A stretch of DNA of 63,983 nucleotides from Paenibacillus sp. JJ-100 (lineage in GTDB: Bacteria > Bacillota > Bacilli > Paenibacillales > Paenibacillaceae): contig NZ_CAOJCM010000013.1 of NCBI RefSeq assembly GCF_948329825.1, forward strand, positions 1 through 63,983. Reading direction: 5' to 3'. A model generated the notes under the pieces. It saw nothing but the letters and a program-made list of their open reading frames with translations, was not told where the DNA came from and searched no databases. This document shows positions 33,760 through 44,123 of the stretch, piece by piece. Position numbers and translations under genes: made by a program. Position 1 is the stretch's first letter. Each line of letters begins with the position of its first letter.

Positions 33760-35838
33760 ATGGCTAGAGAGTTCTCCTTGAAAAATACACGTAATATCGG
33801 GATCATGGCTCATATTGATGCGGGTAAGACAACAACCACGGAGCGAATTTTGTTTTACACAGGCATTACGCACAAAATCGGTGAAACACACGAAGGTGCT
33901 GCGCAAATGGACTGGATGGAACAAGAGCAGGAGCGCGGAATCACGATTACTTCCGCTGCGACTACAGCTTCTTGGAAAGGTCACCGGGTCAACATTATTG
34001 ATACCCCGGGTCACGTAGACTTCACAGTTGAAGTTGAACGTTCCCTTCGTGTATTGGACGGAGCAGTTGGTGTATTCAGTGCGAAAGAAGGCGTTGAGCC
34101 TCAGTCTGAAACTGTATGGAGACAGGCTGATAAGTACTCTGTACCACGTATCGCATATGTAAACAAAATGGATATCATCGGTGCTGACTTCCTGAATGTT
34201 GTAGCTGATATGCGCGATCGCTTGCAAGCGAACGCCGTAGCAATTCAACTTCCAATCGGTGCTGAGAATGACTTCCAAGGTATTGTTGATATCGTCGAAC
34301 AAAAGGCTTATATCTACAAAGATGATCTGGGCCAAAATATCGAAGAAATCGAAGTGCCTGCAGAATTGGCTGGTCAAGTTGAGGAACTGCGTAACGAACT
34401 GATTGAACGTGTTGCAGAACTCGATGAAGAACTGACAATGAAATACCTGGAAGGCGAAGAGATCACAGTTAGTGAGATCAAAGCCGCTCTCCGTAAAGGT
34501 GTTGTAGAAGTTAAGATTTTCCCAGTTATCTGTGGATCCTCGTATCGTAACAAAGGTGTTCAACTGATGTTGGACGCTGTTATCGATTACTTGCCAGCTC
34601 CAACAGATGTTCCATCTATCACGGGTCACCTTGAAGATGGAACAGAAACAACTCGTAAGTCAGCTGATGAAGAGCCATTCGCCGCATTGGCATTCAAAAT
34701 TATGACTGACCCTTACGTTGGTAAATTGACATTCTTCCGCGTATACTCCGGTGTTCTTCAATCCGGTTCTTATGTATTGAATGCCACTAAAAACAAACGT
34801 GAGCGTATCGGTCGTATCCTTCAAATGCATGCAAACAGCCGCCAAGAAATCACTCTAGTTCACGCGGGTGACATTGCTGCTGCTGTAGGTTTGAAAGATA
34901 CGGGCACAGGTGATACACTATGTGATGAGAAAAATCCGGTTATCTTGGAATCCATGAACTTCCCTGATCCGGTTATCGAAATCGCTGTTGAGCCTAAAAC
35001 TAAAGCTGACCAAGACAAAATGGGTGTTGCTCTCGGTAAGTTGACGGAAGAGGATCCAACTCTTCGCGCTCACACTGACGAAGAAACAGGACAAACGATC
35101 TTGGCAGGTATGGGTGAGCTTCACCTTGATATCATCATTGACCGTATGCGTCGTGAGTTCAAGGTAGACACTACTGTGGGTAAACCACAAGTAGCATACC
35201 GTGAAACATTCCGCCAACCAGCGCGTGTTGAAGGTAAATTCGTACGTCAATCCGGTGGTCGTGGTCAATACGGTCACGTATGGGTTGAATTCGAACCTCT
35301 CGAGCCGGGTACAGGCAGCCAGTTCGACAGTAAAATTGTCGGTGGTTCTGTACCTAGAGAATACATTCAGCCTGCACTGACAGGAATTGAAGAGCAAATG
35401 AAAAATGGTGTACTTGCGGGCTTCCCGCTCGTAGACGTTAAGGCTACAATTGTAGATGGATCATACCATGATGTCGATTCCAACGAGATGGCATTTAAAA
35501 TTGCCGGTTCGATGGCGCTGAAAGCTGCGAAAGACAAATGTAGTCCTGTTCTGCTCGAGCCTATCATGAAAGTAGAAGTAACTGTTCCAGAAGAGTACAT
35601 GGGTGACGTTATGGGTATGTTGAACTCCCGTCGTGGCCGCATTGAAGGTATGGATTCCCGTAGTGGAGCTCAAATCATTCGTGCTAAAGTACCTCTGTCT
35701 GAGATGTTTGGTTACTCTACAACTCTTCGTTCCGGTACTCAAGGTCGCGGTGTGTTCTCCATGGAACTCTCTCACTATGAAGAAGTTCCTAAGAACATTG
35801 CTGAAGAGATCGTTGCTAAAGCAAAAGGTACTGAGTAG
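33760..35838 (+). CDS. fusA: elongation factor G
   Basis: A 692-aa translocase GTPase. G1 is AHIDAGKTT, the switch region includes MDWMEQEQERGITI, G3 is DTPGHVDF and G4 is NKMD. Domains II-V follow to the C-terminal MFGYSTTLRSGTQGRG. All switch residues look intact. A strong hairpin separates it from tuf. Confidence 0.98.
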   Translation: MAREFSLKNTRNIGIMAHIDAGKTTTTERILFYTGITHKIGETHEGAAQMDWMEQEQERGITITSAATTASWKGHRVNIIDTPGHVDFTVEVERSLRVLDGAVGVFSAKEGVEPQSETVWRQADKYSVPRIAYVNKMDIIGADFLNVVADMRDRLQANAVAIQLPIGAENDFQGIVDIVEQKAYIYKDDLGQNIEEIEVPAELAGQVEELRNELIERVAELDEELTMKYLEGEEITVSEIKAALRKGVVEVKIFPVICGSSYRNKGVQLMLDAVIDYLPAPTDVPSITGHLEDGTETTRKSADEEPFAALAFKIMTDPYVGKLTFFRVYSGVLQSGSYVLNATKNKRERIGRILQMHANSRQEITLVHAGDIAAAVGLKDTGTGDTLCDEKNPVILESMNFPDPVIEIAVEPKTKADQDKMGVALGKLTEEDPTLRAHTDEETGQTILAGMGELHLDIIIDRMRREFKVDTTVGKPQVAYRETFRQPARVEGKFVRQSGGRGQYGHVWVEFEPLEPGTGSQFDSKIVGGSVPREYIQPALTGIEEQMKNGVLAGFPLVDVKATIVDGSYHDVDSNEMAFKIAGSMALKAAKDKCSPVLLEPIMKVEVTVPEEYMGDVMGMLNSRRGRIEGMDSRSGAQIIRAKVPLSEMFGYSTTLRSGTQGRGVFSMELSHYEEVPKNIAEEIVAKAKGTE

Positions 35839-35846
35839 TTTTCTCA

Positions 35847-35894
35847 CACTGAATGTTTGTGCTTCAAACATGGTTTGAAGCACTTCATTCAGTG
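35847..35894 (+). repeat. strong hairpin between fusA and tuf
   Basis: Outer stem CACTGAATG (35847-35855) / CATTCAGTG (35886-35894) and inner stem GTGCTTCAAAC (35859-35869) / GTTTGAAGCAC (35873-35883) give 20 pairs with one small internal loop and a three-base loop. An AT-rich but not T-tract sequence follows, so termination would be weak. Confidence 0.75.
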
Positions 35895-35932
35895 AAACAT
35901 ATAATTATAAATTTTAAGGAGGCCACGTTCAA

Positions 35933-37122
<1,190 letters not shown>

Positions 37123-37123
<1 letters not shown>

Positions 37124-37141
37124 TTTAGCTTTCAGCTAAAT
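37123..37141 (+). repeat. post-stop hairpin shared with rplL
   Basis: ATTTAGC (37123-37129) and GCTAAAT (37135-37141), beginning in the tuf stop codon; the same stem follows rplL at 23745. Confidence 0.6.
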
Positions 37142-37150
37142 GAAAATAGC

Positions 37151-37190
37151 AACAGTGTACTGGAACGAGTAACATTGTACTGTAACGAAG
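37151..37190 (+). repeat. tandem 20-bp imperfect direct repeat after tuf
   Basis: Two adjacent units, 37151-37170 and 37171-37190, are identical at 16 of 20 positions (shared cores TGTACTG and AACGA). They lie between the tuf hairpin and the terminator. Confidence 0.65.
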
Positions 37191-37196
37191 CTTCGG

Positions 37197-37237
37197 AAGA
37201 GTTCTTTATCCGATATCGGATAAAGAACTCTTTTTTT
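37197..37237 (+). terminator. terminator of the str operon
   Basis: AAGAGTTCTTTATCCGAT pairs with its perfect complement through 37231, followed by seven T residues. A very strong intrinsic terminator. Confidence 0.95.
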
Positions 37238-37343
37238 ATGTCAACGTTTCGGAACCTGCGTCAATTAAAAGAACATGATTCATCATATAGATAATAGATT
37301 GGTTAGGCAGCTGGGATATTGAGATAAACATTGTACAAATGAG

Positions 37344-37365
37344 AGTCTTTTCTCTTGGAAAGACT
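37344..37365 (+). repeat. hairpin upstream of the S10 promoter
   Basis: AGTCTTT (37344-37350) and AAAGACT (37359-37365) with an eight-base loop; a T run follows about ten bases later. Possible secondary terminator before the S10 promoter. The remainder of 37238-37391 holds no visible gene. Confidence 0.4.
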
Positions 37366-37391
37366 AGTTTGAATGTTTTTTATAAATATGC

Positions 37392-37420
37392 TTGCAAAAC
37401 GCCCATCTTTTCTATATAAT
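37392..37420 (+). promoter_or_regulatory. sigma-A promoter of the S10 operon
   Basis: TTGCAA (37392-37397), a 17-bp spacer and TATAAT (37415-37420), giving a leader of about 130 nt before rpsJ. No L4-type leader is recognised. Confidence 0.75.
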
Positions 37421-37558
37421 AATGAATGTTGTTCTTGTGACGTTGCGATGATGTGAGAGGTTACTGACACACCCGGCCCCTTTGCCATGGGAGAGTGGTT
37501 AGAAAATTTTCACGGAGTATGTCCGATAAAAAATTGGGCGATAGAAGGAGGGACTAAA

Positions 37559-37867
37559 ATGGCAAAGCAAAAAATTCGTATTCGTTTGAAAGCTTACGAT
37601 CACAGAATTCTTGATCAATCCGCGGAGAAAATTGTTGAAACAGCAAAACGTTCCGGTGCTGGTGTATCCGGTCCGATTCCGCTTCCTACTGAAAAACAAA
37701 TCATTACTATTCTTCGTGCGGTGCACAAGTACAAGGATTCTCGGGAGCAATTCGAGCAACGCACTCATAAGCGTTTGATCGATATCGTTAACCCGACTCC
37801 ACAGACTGTGGATGCCTTGATGCGCTTGGATTTACCGTCCGGTGTAGATATCGAAATTAAACTGTAA
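37559..37867 (+). CDS. rpsJ: 30S ribosomal protein S10
   Basis: A 102-aa head protein that also docks NusB/NusG in antitermination. MAKQKIRIRLKAYDHRILDQ starts at ATG 37559, behind AGAAGGAGGG; the longer in-frame ORF from 37487 is rejected. First gene of the S10 operon. Confidence 0.97.
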   Translation: MAKQKIRIRLKAYDHRILDQSAEKIVETAKRSGAGVSGPIPLPTEKQIITILRAVHKYKDSREQFEQRTHKRLIDIVNPTPQTVDALMRLDLPSGVDIEIKL

Positions 37868-37912
37868 TATTGCAACAAACAAGACCACGTATAGAGGAAA
37901 AGAGGTGTCAAC

Positions 37913-38536
37913 ATGAAAGGTATCTTAGGAAAAAAACTTGGAATGACTCAAGTGTTTACCGCTGAAGGTAACGTAGTTCCAGTAACGGTTATCGAAGCAG
38001 GTCCTTGTGTTGTTTTACAAAAGAAAGATCTTGAGAACGATGGCTACGAAGCAGTTCAGATTGGTTTCTCTGATAAAAAAGAGAAAAATGCTAACAAGCC
38101 AGAAGCAGGACACGCTAAAAAAGCGAATACTGCACCTAAGCGCTACATTCGTGAGCTTCGCGGCGTCAACATCGCGGAATATGAAGTTGGCCAAGAGCTG
38201 AAAGCTGACATTTTCGCTGAAGGCGAATTCGTTGACGTAACGGGTGTATCAAAAGGTAAAGGCTTTGCTGGCGTAATCAAACGTTGGGGACAAAGCACTG
38301 GACCTATGTCTCACGGTTCTCGTTATCACCGTGGCCCGGGTTCGATGGGTTCGATCCAAGCTAACCGCGTTCCTAAAGGCAAACGCCTGCCAGGACATAT
38401 GGGGCATGAGACTATTACAATTCAACGTCTTGAAGTTGTAAAAGTAGACGCTGAGCGTAACGTTATCCTTGTTAAAGGTTCTATTCCTGGACCGAAAAAC
38501 AGCCTTGTAAAAGTTAAAGAAACGGTGAAAAAATAA
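37913..38536 (+). CDS. rplC: 50S ribosomal protein L3
   Basis: A 207-aa protein whose loop reaches the peptidyl-transferase centre. Begins MKGILGKKLGMTQVF; the central WGQSTGPMSHGSRYHRGPGS extension is complete. AGAGGTG precedes ATG 37913. Confidence 0.98.
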   Translation: MKGILGKKLGMTQVFTAEGNVVPVTVIEAGPCVVLQKKDLENDGYEAVQIGFSDKKEKNANKPEAGHAKKANTAPKRYIRELRGVNIAEYEVGQELKADIFAEGEFVDVTGVSKGKGFAGVIKRWGQSTGPMSHGSRYHRGPGSMGSIQANRVPKGKRLPGHMGHETITIQRLEVVKVDAERNVILVKGSIPGPKNSLVKVKETVKK

Positions 38537-38561
38537 CCACTGAAGAAAGGAGGAACACAAA

Positions 38562-39185
38562 ATGCCAAAAGTATCAGTTTACAATGTAGATGGTAGCCAA
38601 GTCGGTGAAGTTGAATTGAATGATGCTGTATTCGGAATTGAGCCGAATCAACACGTTCTGTACGATGCAGTTCTTATGCAACGCGCTTCTCTTCGTCAAG
38701 GCACTCACAAAGTAAAAGGACGTTCTGAAGTACGTGGCGGTGGACGTAAACCTTGGAAACAAAAAGGTACAGGTCGCGCTCGTCAAGGTTCGATTCGTTC
38801 TCCACAATGGAAAGGTGGCGGTATCGTATTTGGTCCGACTCCACGGAGCTATGCGTACAAACTGCCTAAGAAAGTTCGTCGTCTGGCGATCAAATCTGCC
38901 CTTTCATCCAAAGTGCAAGACAATGACATTATCGTTTTGGATGCTCTGACACTGAGCGCTCCTAAAACTAAAGAATTTGCAGCTATTTTGAATAACCTTA
39001 AAGTAGGTCGCAAAGCTTTGATCGTAGCACCTAGCTATGATGATAATGTAGCTCTTTCCGCACGGAATATTCCTGGCGTGAAATTCGTAGCTGCTGACGG
39101 CATTAATGTTCTTGACGTGCTTGGTCACGACAAACTGATCATTACGAAAGAAGCAGTTCAGAAGGTAGAGGAGGTGCTCGCGTAA
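38562..39185 (+). CDS. rplD: 50S ribosomal protein L4
   Basis: A 207-aa exit-tunnel protein. The long loop GGGRKPWKQKGTGRARQGS lines the tunnel and is intact, with no macrolide-resistance-type deletion seen. The stop overlaps the rplW start by one base. In E. coli L4 represses this operon; no matching site was found here. Confidence 0.97.
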   Translation: MPKVSVYNVDGSQVGEVELNDAVFGIEPNQHVLYDAVLMQRASLRQGTHKVKGRSEVRGGGRKPWKQKGTGRARQGSIRSPQWKGGGIVFGPTPRSYAYKLPKKVRRLAIKSALSSKVQDNDIIVLDALTLSAPKTKEFAAILNNLKVGRKALIVAPSYDDNVALSARNIPGVKFVAADGINVLDVLGHDKLIITKEAVQKVEEVLA

Positions 39186-39475
39186 TGAAGGATCCTCGTG
39201 ATATTGTAAAACGTCCGATTATTACGGAACGTACTGCTGACATGATGAACGACTTGAAATATGTATTTGAAGTCGATATCCGTGCAAACAAAACCGAGAT
39301 CAAAAAAGCGGTTGAAGCTATTTTTGGCGTAAAAGTTAAAAACGTGAACACTCTTCGTGTTCCAGCTAAACCGAAACGTTATGGTCGTTATTCCGGTTAC
39401 ACAAGTGAGTGGAAAAAAGCGTTTGTAACGCTGACGCAAGACAGCAAAGCGCTTGAGTTCTTTGAAACTGTATAA
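39185..39475 (+). CDS. rplW: 50S ribosomal protein L23
   Basis: A 96-aa protein at the tunnel exit that docks trigger factor and SRP. Begins MKDPRDIVKRPIITERT. The start overlaps the rplD stop (TAATG), indicating coupling. Confidence 0.97.
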   Translation: MKDPRDIVKRPIITERTADMMNDLKYVFEVDIRANKTEIKKAVEAIFGVKVKNVNTLRVPAKPKRYGRYSGYTSEWKKAFVTLTQDSKALEFFETV

Positions 39476-39506
39476 TTGAAATTTTTAAAGTAAGGAGGGA
39501 AAACTA

Positions 39507-40337
39507 GTGCCAATCAAAAAGTATAAACCAACATCCCCGGCAAGACGGAATATGTCCGTTTCTACATTTGAGGAAATTACCACAGATAAGCCGGAGAAAT
39601 CGTTGTTGGCCCCACTTAGCAAACAAGCAGGCCGCAACAACCAAGGTAAAATTACAGTTCGTCACCACGGTGGTGGACACAAACGTAAATACCGTATCAT
39701 CGACTTCAAACGTACTAAAGATGGAATACCGGGCCGCGTTGCTACAATCGAGTATGACCCGAACCGTACTTCCAACATTGCATTGATTCACTATGCTGAT
39801 GGTGAGAAACGTTACATCATCGCTCCTAAAGGTCTGAAAGTTGGAGATCAAGTATTCTCTGGTCCTGACGCAGATATCAAAATTGGTAACGCGCTGCCGC
39901 TTGAAAACATTCCAGTTGGTACCGTTATCCACAACATCGAGTTGAAACCAGGTAAAGGCGGACAGTTGGTTCGTGCTGCTGGTACTGAAGCTCAATTGCT
40001 CGGTAAAGAAGATAAATACGTTTCCGTACGTCTCTCTTCAGGAGAAGTTCGTCGTATTTTGAAAGTTTGCCGCGCGACAATCGGATCCGTTGGTAACCAA
40101 GACCACGAGCTTATCAAAATCGGTAAAGCCGGTCGTAGCCGTTGGTTGGGTCAACGTCCTGAGGTTCGTGGTGTGGTAATGAACCCTAACGATCACCCTC
40201 ACGGTGGTGGTGAAGGTCGTGCTCCAATCGGACGTAAATCGCCAATGTCACCATGGGGTAAACCTACTCTTGGTTTCAAAACGCGTAAGAAAAATAAAGC
40301 TTCTGATAAATACATCATCCGTCGCCGCACGAAGTAA
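39507..40337 (+). CDS. rplB: 50S ribosomal protein L2
   Basis: A 276-aa protein needed for subunit association and peptidyl transfer. GTG 39507 follows AAGGAGGGA. The C-terminal HPHGGGEGRAPIGRKSPMSP contains the conserved histidine. Confidence 0.98.
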   Translation: MPIKKYKPTSPARRNMSVSTFEEITTDKPEKSLLAPLSKQAGRNNQGKITVRHHGGGHKRKYRIIDFKRTKDGIPGRVATIEYDPNRTSNIALIHYADGEKRYIIAPKGLKVGDQVFSGPDADIKIGNALPLENIPVGTVIHNIELKPGKGGQLVRAAGTEAQLLGKEDKYVSVRLSSGEVRRILKVCRATIGSVGNQDHELIKIGKAGRSRWLGQRPEVRGVVMNPNDHPHGGGEGRAPIGRKSPMSPWGKPTLGFKTRKKNKASDKYIIRRRTK

Positions 40338-40408
40338 TACACACTGTGCATAACTTCGTGAGGCATCTCCGGATGCATAAAAGCTATGTTTGAAGGGAGG
40401 ATCTCCAC

Positions 40409-40687
40409 ATGAGTCGCAGTTTGAAAAAAGGGCCATTCATTGATGGCTACATGCTCAAGAAGGTAGAAGAGATGGAAGCATCAGGCAAAAAGAACGTTAT
40501 CAAAACCTGGTCCCGTCGTTCTACAATTTTCCCGCAATTCATCGGACACACATTTGGCGTTTACGACGGTCGTAAACATGTGCCAGTGTATGTAACTGAG
40601 GACATGGTCGGACACAAACTGGGTGAGTTCGCTCCAACCCGTACGTATAAAGGCCATACAGATGATGATAAGAAAACAAGAAGATAA
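40409..40687 (+). CDS. rpsS: 30S ribosomal protein S19
   Basis: A 92-aa head protein. Begins MSRSLKKGPFIDGYML with the conserved FVGHTFGVYDGRKHVPVY-like segment (here IGHTFGVYDGRKHVPVYV). GAAGGGAGGA precedes ATG. Confidence 0.97.
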   Translation: MSRSLKKGPFIDGYMLKKVEEMEASGKKNVIKTWSRRSTIFPQFIGHTFGVYDGRKHVPVYVTEDMVGHKLGEFAPTRTYKGHTDDDKKTRR

Positions 40688-40722
40688 ATGAATATCTCTA
40701 ATGTTTGAGAGGAGGTTACACA

Positions 40723-41055
40723 ATGGAAGCAAAAGCACATGCTAAGTTTATCCGGATTGCTCCTCGTAAAGTTCAACTCGTTGTTGACTTGATTCGCGGC
40801 AAGCAAGTTGGTGAGGCGGTTGCCATTCTCCGTCACACTCCGAAATCCGCTTCTCCAGTTGTTGAGAAGTTGCTTAACTCCGCTATTGCGAATGCGGAAC
40901 ATAACTATTCTATGGATGTTAATAACTTGGTGATCTCGCAAGCTTACGTAAACCAAGGACCGACTATGAAACGTTTCCGCCCTCGTGCAATGGGACGTGC
41001 AAGTCGTATTAACAAACGTACTAGCCACATCACTTTGGTGGTATCTGAAAAGTAG
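40723..41055 (+). CDS. rplV: 50S ribosomal protein L22
   Basis: A 110-aa exit-tunnel protein with the C-terminal beta-hairpin GPTMKRFRPRAMGRASRINK intact. ATG 40723 (MEAKAHAKF) is chosen seven bases after GGAGG; the in-frame TTG 40705 lies upstream of that site. Confidence 0.96.
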   Translation: MEAKAHAKFIRIAPRKVQLVVDLIRGKQVGEAVAILRHTPKSASPVVEKLLNSAIANAEHNYSMDVNNLVISQAYVNQGPTMKRFRPRAMGRASRINKRTSHITLVVSEK

Positions 41056-41070
41056 AAGGAGGGAAAACGT

Positions 41071-41736
41071 GTGGGCCAAAAGGTAAATCCAGTCGGACTT
41101 CGTGTCGGAGTTATCCGTGACTGGGAATCTAAGTGGTATGCAGGCAAAGACTTCGGCGATCTTTTGATGGAAGACGTGAAAATTCGTGAATTCCTGAAAA
41201 ATAAATTGAAAGACTCCGCTGTATCTCGTGTAGAAATTGAGAGAGCGGCTAACCGCGTTAATGTTACGATTCACACTGCGAAACCAGGTATGGTAATCGG
41301 TAAAGGTGGATCTGAAGTTGAGAATCTTCGTAACCAAATTACGAAAATTGCTGGCGGTAAAAAAGTACACATCAACATTTCTGAAATTAAGAACCAAGAC
41401 CTGGACGCGATCCTGGTAGCAGAAAGCATTGCACAACAATTGGAACGTCGTGTTTCTTTCCGTCGTGCGTTGAAACAAGCTATTCAAAGAACTATGCGCT
41501 CCGGTGCTAAAGGTATTAAAACTCAAGTAGGCGGACGTCTTGGCGGTGCTGAGATTGCACGTTCTGAAGGCTACAGTGAAGGAACTGTTCCACTGCACAC
41601 ACTGCGTGCTGACATCGACTATGGTACAGCAGAGGCACATACAACTTACGGACGTATCGGCGTAAAAGTATGGATCTATCGTGGAGAGGTTCTTCCTACG
41701 GCTAAGAAACAAGCTGCTAAGGAAGGAGGCAACTAA
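41071..41736 (+). CDS. rpsC: 30S ribosomal protein S3
   Basis: A 221-aa mRNA-entry protein. GTG 41071 gives MGQKVNPVGLRVGVIRDW. The KH domain GMVIGKGGSEVENLRNQI and the C-terminal domain are complete. AGAAGGAGGG is upstream. Confidence 0.97.
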   Translation: MGQKVNPVGLRVGVIRDWESKWYAGKDFGDLLMEDVKIREFLKNKLKDSAVSRVEIERAANRVNVTIHTAKPGMVIGKGGSEVENLRNQITKIAGGKKVHINISEIKNQDLDAILVAESIAQQLERRVSFRRALKQAIQRTMRSGAKGIKTQVGGRLGGAEIARSEGYSEGTVPLHTLRADIDYGTAEAHTTYGRIGVKVWIYRGEVLPTAKKQAAKEGGN

Positions 41737-41738
41737 TC

Positions 41739-42173
41739 ATGTTGGTACCAAAACGCGTAAAACACCGTAAGCAACAACGCGGACATATGAAAGGCCAAGC
41801 AAAAGGCGGAACAACGCTGAACTTTGGCGAATATGGCTTGCAAGCTACGGAACCGGCTTGGATTACGAACCGTCAAATCGAAGCGGCTCGTATTGCGATG
41901 ACTCGTTACATTAAACGTGGTGGTAAAGTCTGGATCAAAATTTTCCCTGACAAACCAATCACTCAAAAGCCTCTCGAAGTGCGGATGGGTAGCGGTAAAG
42001 GTAACGTAGAAAAATGGGTTGCAGTAGTGAAACCAGGTAAGATCATGTTTGAACTTGCTGGAGTACCGGAGGAGATCGCACGCGAAGCAATGCGTCTTGC
42101 CGCTCACAAACTGCCAATCAAAACGAAGTTCGTGAAACGTGAAGAATTGGGTGGTGAAGCAAATGAAAGCTAG
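41739..42173 (+). CDS. rplP: 50S ribosomal protein L16
   Basis: A 144-aa protein near the A site and central protuberance. Begins MLVPKRVKHRKQQRG and contains GKGNVEKWVAVVKPGKIMFE. It overlaps rpmC by 11 nt. Confidence 0.97.
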   Translation: MLVPKRVKHRKQQRGHMKGQAKGGTTLNFGEYGLQATEPAWITNRQIEAARIAMTRYIKRGGKVWIKIFPDKPITQKPLEVRMGSGKGNVEKWVAVVKPGKIMFELAGVPEEIAREAMRLAAHKLPIKTKFVKREELGGEANES

Positions 42174-42360
42174 TGAATTTCGCAACCTAACCTCTGCTGA
42201 AATCGAGCAAAAGATTGCCGGATTTAAAGAAGAACTCTTTAATCTCCGCTTTCAACTCGCTACCGGTCAGCTGGATAACCCGACTCGAATCCGTGATGTG
42301 CGGAAAGAAATAGCTCGTGCTAAAACCATCATCCGTGAAAGAGAATTGGGAATCGGTTAA
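42163..42360 (+). CDS. rpmC: 50S ribosomal protein L29
   Basis: A 65-aa two-helix protein near the tunnel exit. MKASEFRNLTSAEIEQK starts at ATG 42163, within the end of rplP; GGGTGGTG provides the Shine-Dalgarno. The ORF upstream to 42139 is not needed. Confidence 0.95.
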   Translation: MKASEFRNLTSAEIEQKIAGFKEELFNLRFQLATGQLDNPTRIRDVRKEIARAKTIIRERELGIG

Positions 42361-42408
42361 TCAGAGGTCGGATATACAATCCGTCCGTAATCAGGGAGGA
42401 GGCTAACA

Positions 42409-42675
42409 ATGAGCGAAGAGCGTAACGCACGTAAAGTGCAAATTGGTAAAGTGGTCAGCGATAAAATGGATAAAACAATCGTTGTTGCTGTAGAAACTTA
42501 CAAAAAACACGACTTGTACCATAAACGTATCAAGTACACTAAAAAATTCAAAGCGCATGACGAAGAAAACACTGCTAAAATCGGTGACGTGGTGAAAATC
42601 ATGGAAACTCGTCCGCTTTCGAAAGATAAACGCTGGAGACTTACTGAAGTCGTAGAAAAAGCGGTTATCATCTAA
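42409..42675 (+). CDS. rpsQ: 30S ribosomal protein S17
   Basis: An 88-aa OB-fold protein binding 16S rRNA 5' domain. Contains GKVVSDKMDKTIVVAVE and ETRPLSKDKRWRL. GGGAGGAGG precedes ATG 42409. Confidence 0.97.
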   Translation: MSEERNARKVQIGKVVSDKMDKTIVVAVETYKKHDLYHKRIKYTKKFKAHDEENTAKIGDVVKIMETRPLSKDKRWRLTEVVEKAVII

Positions 42676-42710
42676 TGCATTAACAGCATAGCTGAAAGGA
42701 GGAATTCTAA

Positions 42711-43079
42711 ATGATTCAACCATTTACACGTTTGACTGTAGCCGACAACTCCGGTGCGAAGGAACTGATGTGTATTCGCGTACTGGGCGGAACGGGACGT
42801 CGTACAGCTCAAATTGGTGATCTGATCGTTTGTTCTGTAAAACAAGCAACACCAGGCGGCGTTGTCAAAAAAGGTGATGTAGTTAGAGCGGTTATCGTTC
42901 GTACGAAACGTTCTGTACGTCGTAAAGACGGTTCCTACATCGGTTTTGATGAAAATGCAGCTGTTGTTGTAAAAGACGACAGAAGCCCACGTGGAACTCG
43001 TATTTTCGGACCTGTTGCTCGTGAACTTCGCGAGAAAGACTTCATGAAAATCGTTTCCTTGGCCCCAGAGGTTATCTAA
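42711..43079 (+). CDS. rplN: 50S ribosomal protein L14
   Basis: A 122-aa interface protein. Begins MIQPFTRLTVADNSGAKELM and ends MKIVSLAPEVI, the standard length. AAAGGAGG precedes it. Confidence 0.98.
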   Translation: MIQPFTRLTVADNSGAKELMCIRVLGGTGRRTAQIGDLIVCSVKQATPGGVVKKGDVVRAVIVRTKRSVRRKDGSYIGFDENAAVVVKDDRSPRGTRIFGPVARELREKDFMKIVSLAPEVI

Positions 43080-43120
43080 TAGATTAAGCTCGTGATGTTT
43101 AGAAACAGGAGGTGTACGAA

Positions 43121-43474
43121 ATGCCAAGAGTGAAAAAAGTTCTGGAATCCCATAACAACAAACTTCACGTTAAAAAGGAAGATACGGTTATGGTGATCAG
43201 CGGTAAAGACAAAGGTAAAAAAGGCCGTGTCATCGCTGCTTATCCTCGTGAGAACCGCGTCCTTGTGGAAGGTGTTAACATGGTGAAAAAACACCAGAAG
43301 CCTAACCAGCAAAATCCGCAAGGCGGCATTATCGAGAAGGAAGCTCCGATTCACGTTTCCAACGTGATGCACATCGATCCAAAGAGCGGAAAAGTAACCC
43401 GTATCGGTTACAAAGTGTTGGATAACGGAAAGAAAGTGCGCGTTGCTAAACGTTCCGGAGAAATTATCGACTAA
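43121..43474 (+). CDS. rplX: 50S ribosomal protein L24
   Basis: A 117-aa KOW-domain assembly-initiator protein (VMVISGKDKGKKGRV). MPRVKKVLESHNN starts at ATG 43121, after AGGAGGTG; the GTG at 43112 is part of the Shine-Dalgarno. Confidence 0.96.
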   Translation: MPRVKKVLESHNNKLHVKKEDTVMVISGKDKGKKGRVIAAYPRENRVLVEGVNMVKKHQKPNQQNPQGGIIEKEAPIHVSNVMHIDPKSGKVTRIGYKVLDNGKKVRVAKRSGEIID

Positions 43475-43506
43475 TTGAACCGAATGAGAAAGGAGGGCTA
43501 TGATTC

Positions 43507-44049
43507 ATGGCATCAAGAATGAAAGAACGTTACCTGCAAGAAATCGCTCCTGCTTTGATGCAGAAGTTTAACTATACAACGGTAATGCAAGTGCCGAAAA
43601 TCGAGAAAATCGTTATCAACATGGGTGTGGGCGACGCTGTTCAAAACTCCAAAGTGTTGGATTCCGCAGTAAACGATTTGCAACTGATCGCAGGTCAAAA
43701 ACCTGTAATCACTCGTGCGAAAAAATCTATCGCAGGTTTTAAACTGCGTGAGAATATGCCTATCGGTGTGAAAGTTACATTGCGCGGCGAGCGTATGTAC
43801 TACTTCCTCGATAAATTGTTCAACGTTACACTTCCACGTGTACGTGACTTCCGTGGTGTATCGAGCAAAGCGTTCGATGGTCGCGGTAACTACACTCTGG
43901 GTCTGAAAGAGCAATTGATCTTCCCAGAGATTGAGTACGATAAAGTAGACAAAGTCCGCGGTATGGATATTGTCATCGTAACAACGGCGAAAACAGACGA
44001 AGAGTCCCGTGAGTTGCTTACGCAACTGGGAATGCCTTTCGTAAAATAA
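43507..44049 (+). CDS. rplE: 50S ribosomal protein L5
   Basis: A 180-aa 5S rRNA-binding protein of the central protuberance. Contains KIEKIVINMGVGDAVQNSK and the C-terminal IVTTAKTDEESRELL. AAAGGAGGG precedes ATG. Confidence 0.98.
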   Translation: MASRMKERYLQEIAPALMQKFNYTTVMQVPKIEKIVINMGVGDAVQNSKVLDSAVNDLQLIAGQKPVITRAKKSIAGFKLRENMPIGVKVTLRGERMYYFLDKLFNVTLPRVRDFRGVSSKAFDGRGNYTLGLKEQLIFPEIEYDKVDKVRGMDIVIVTTAKTDEESRELLTQLGMPFVK

Positions 44050-44123
44050 TGTTGGCATAAACGTTCCGGGTGTCTGGAAAGACTCCCTTTTCTCCGAAAT
44101 CATTTAGGAGGTGTCAGGCTAAA

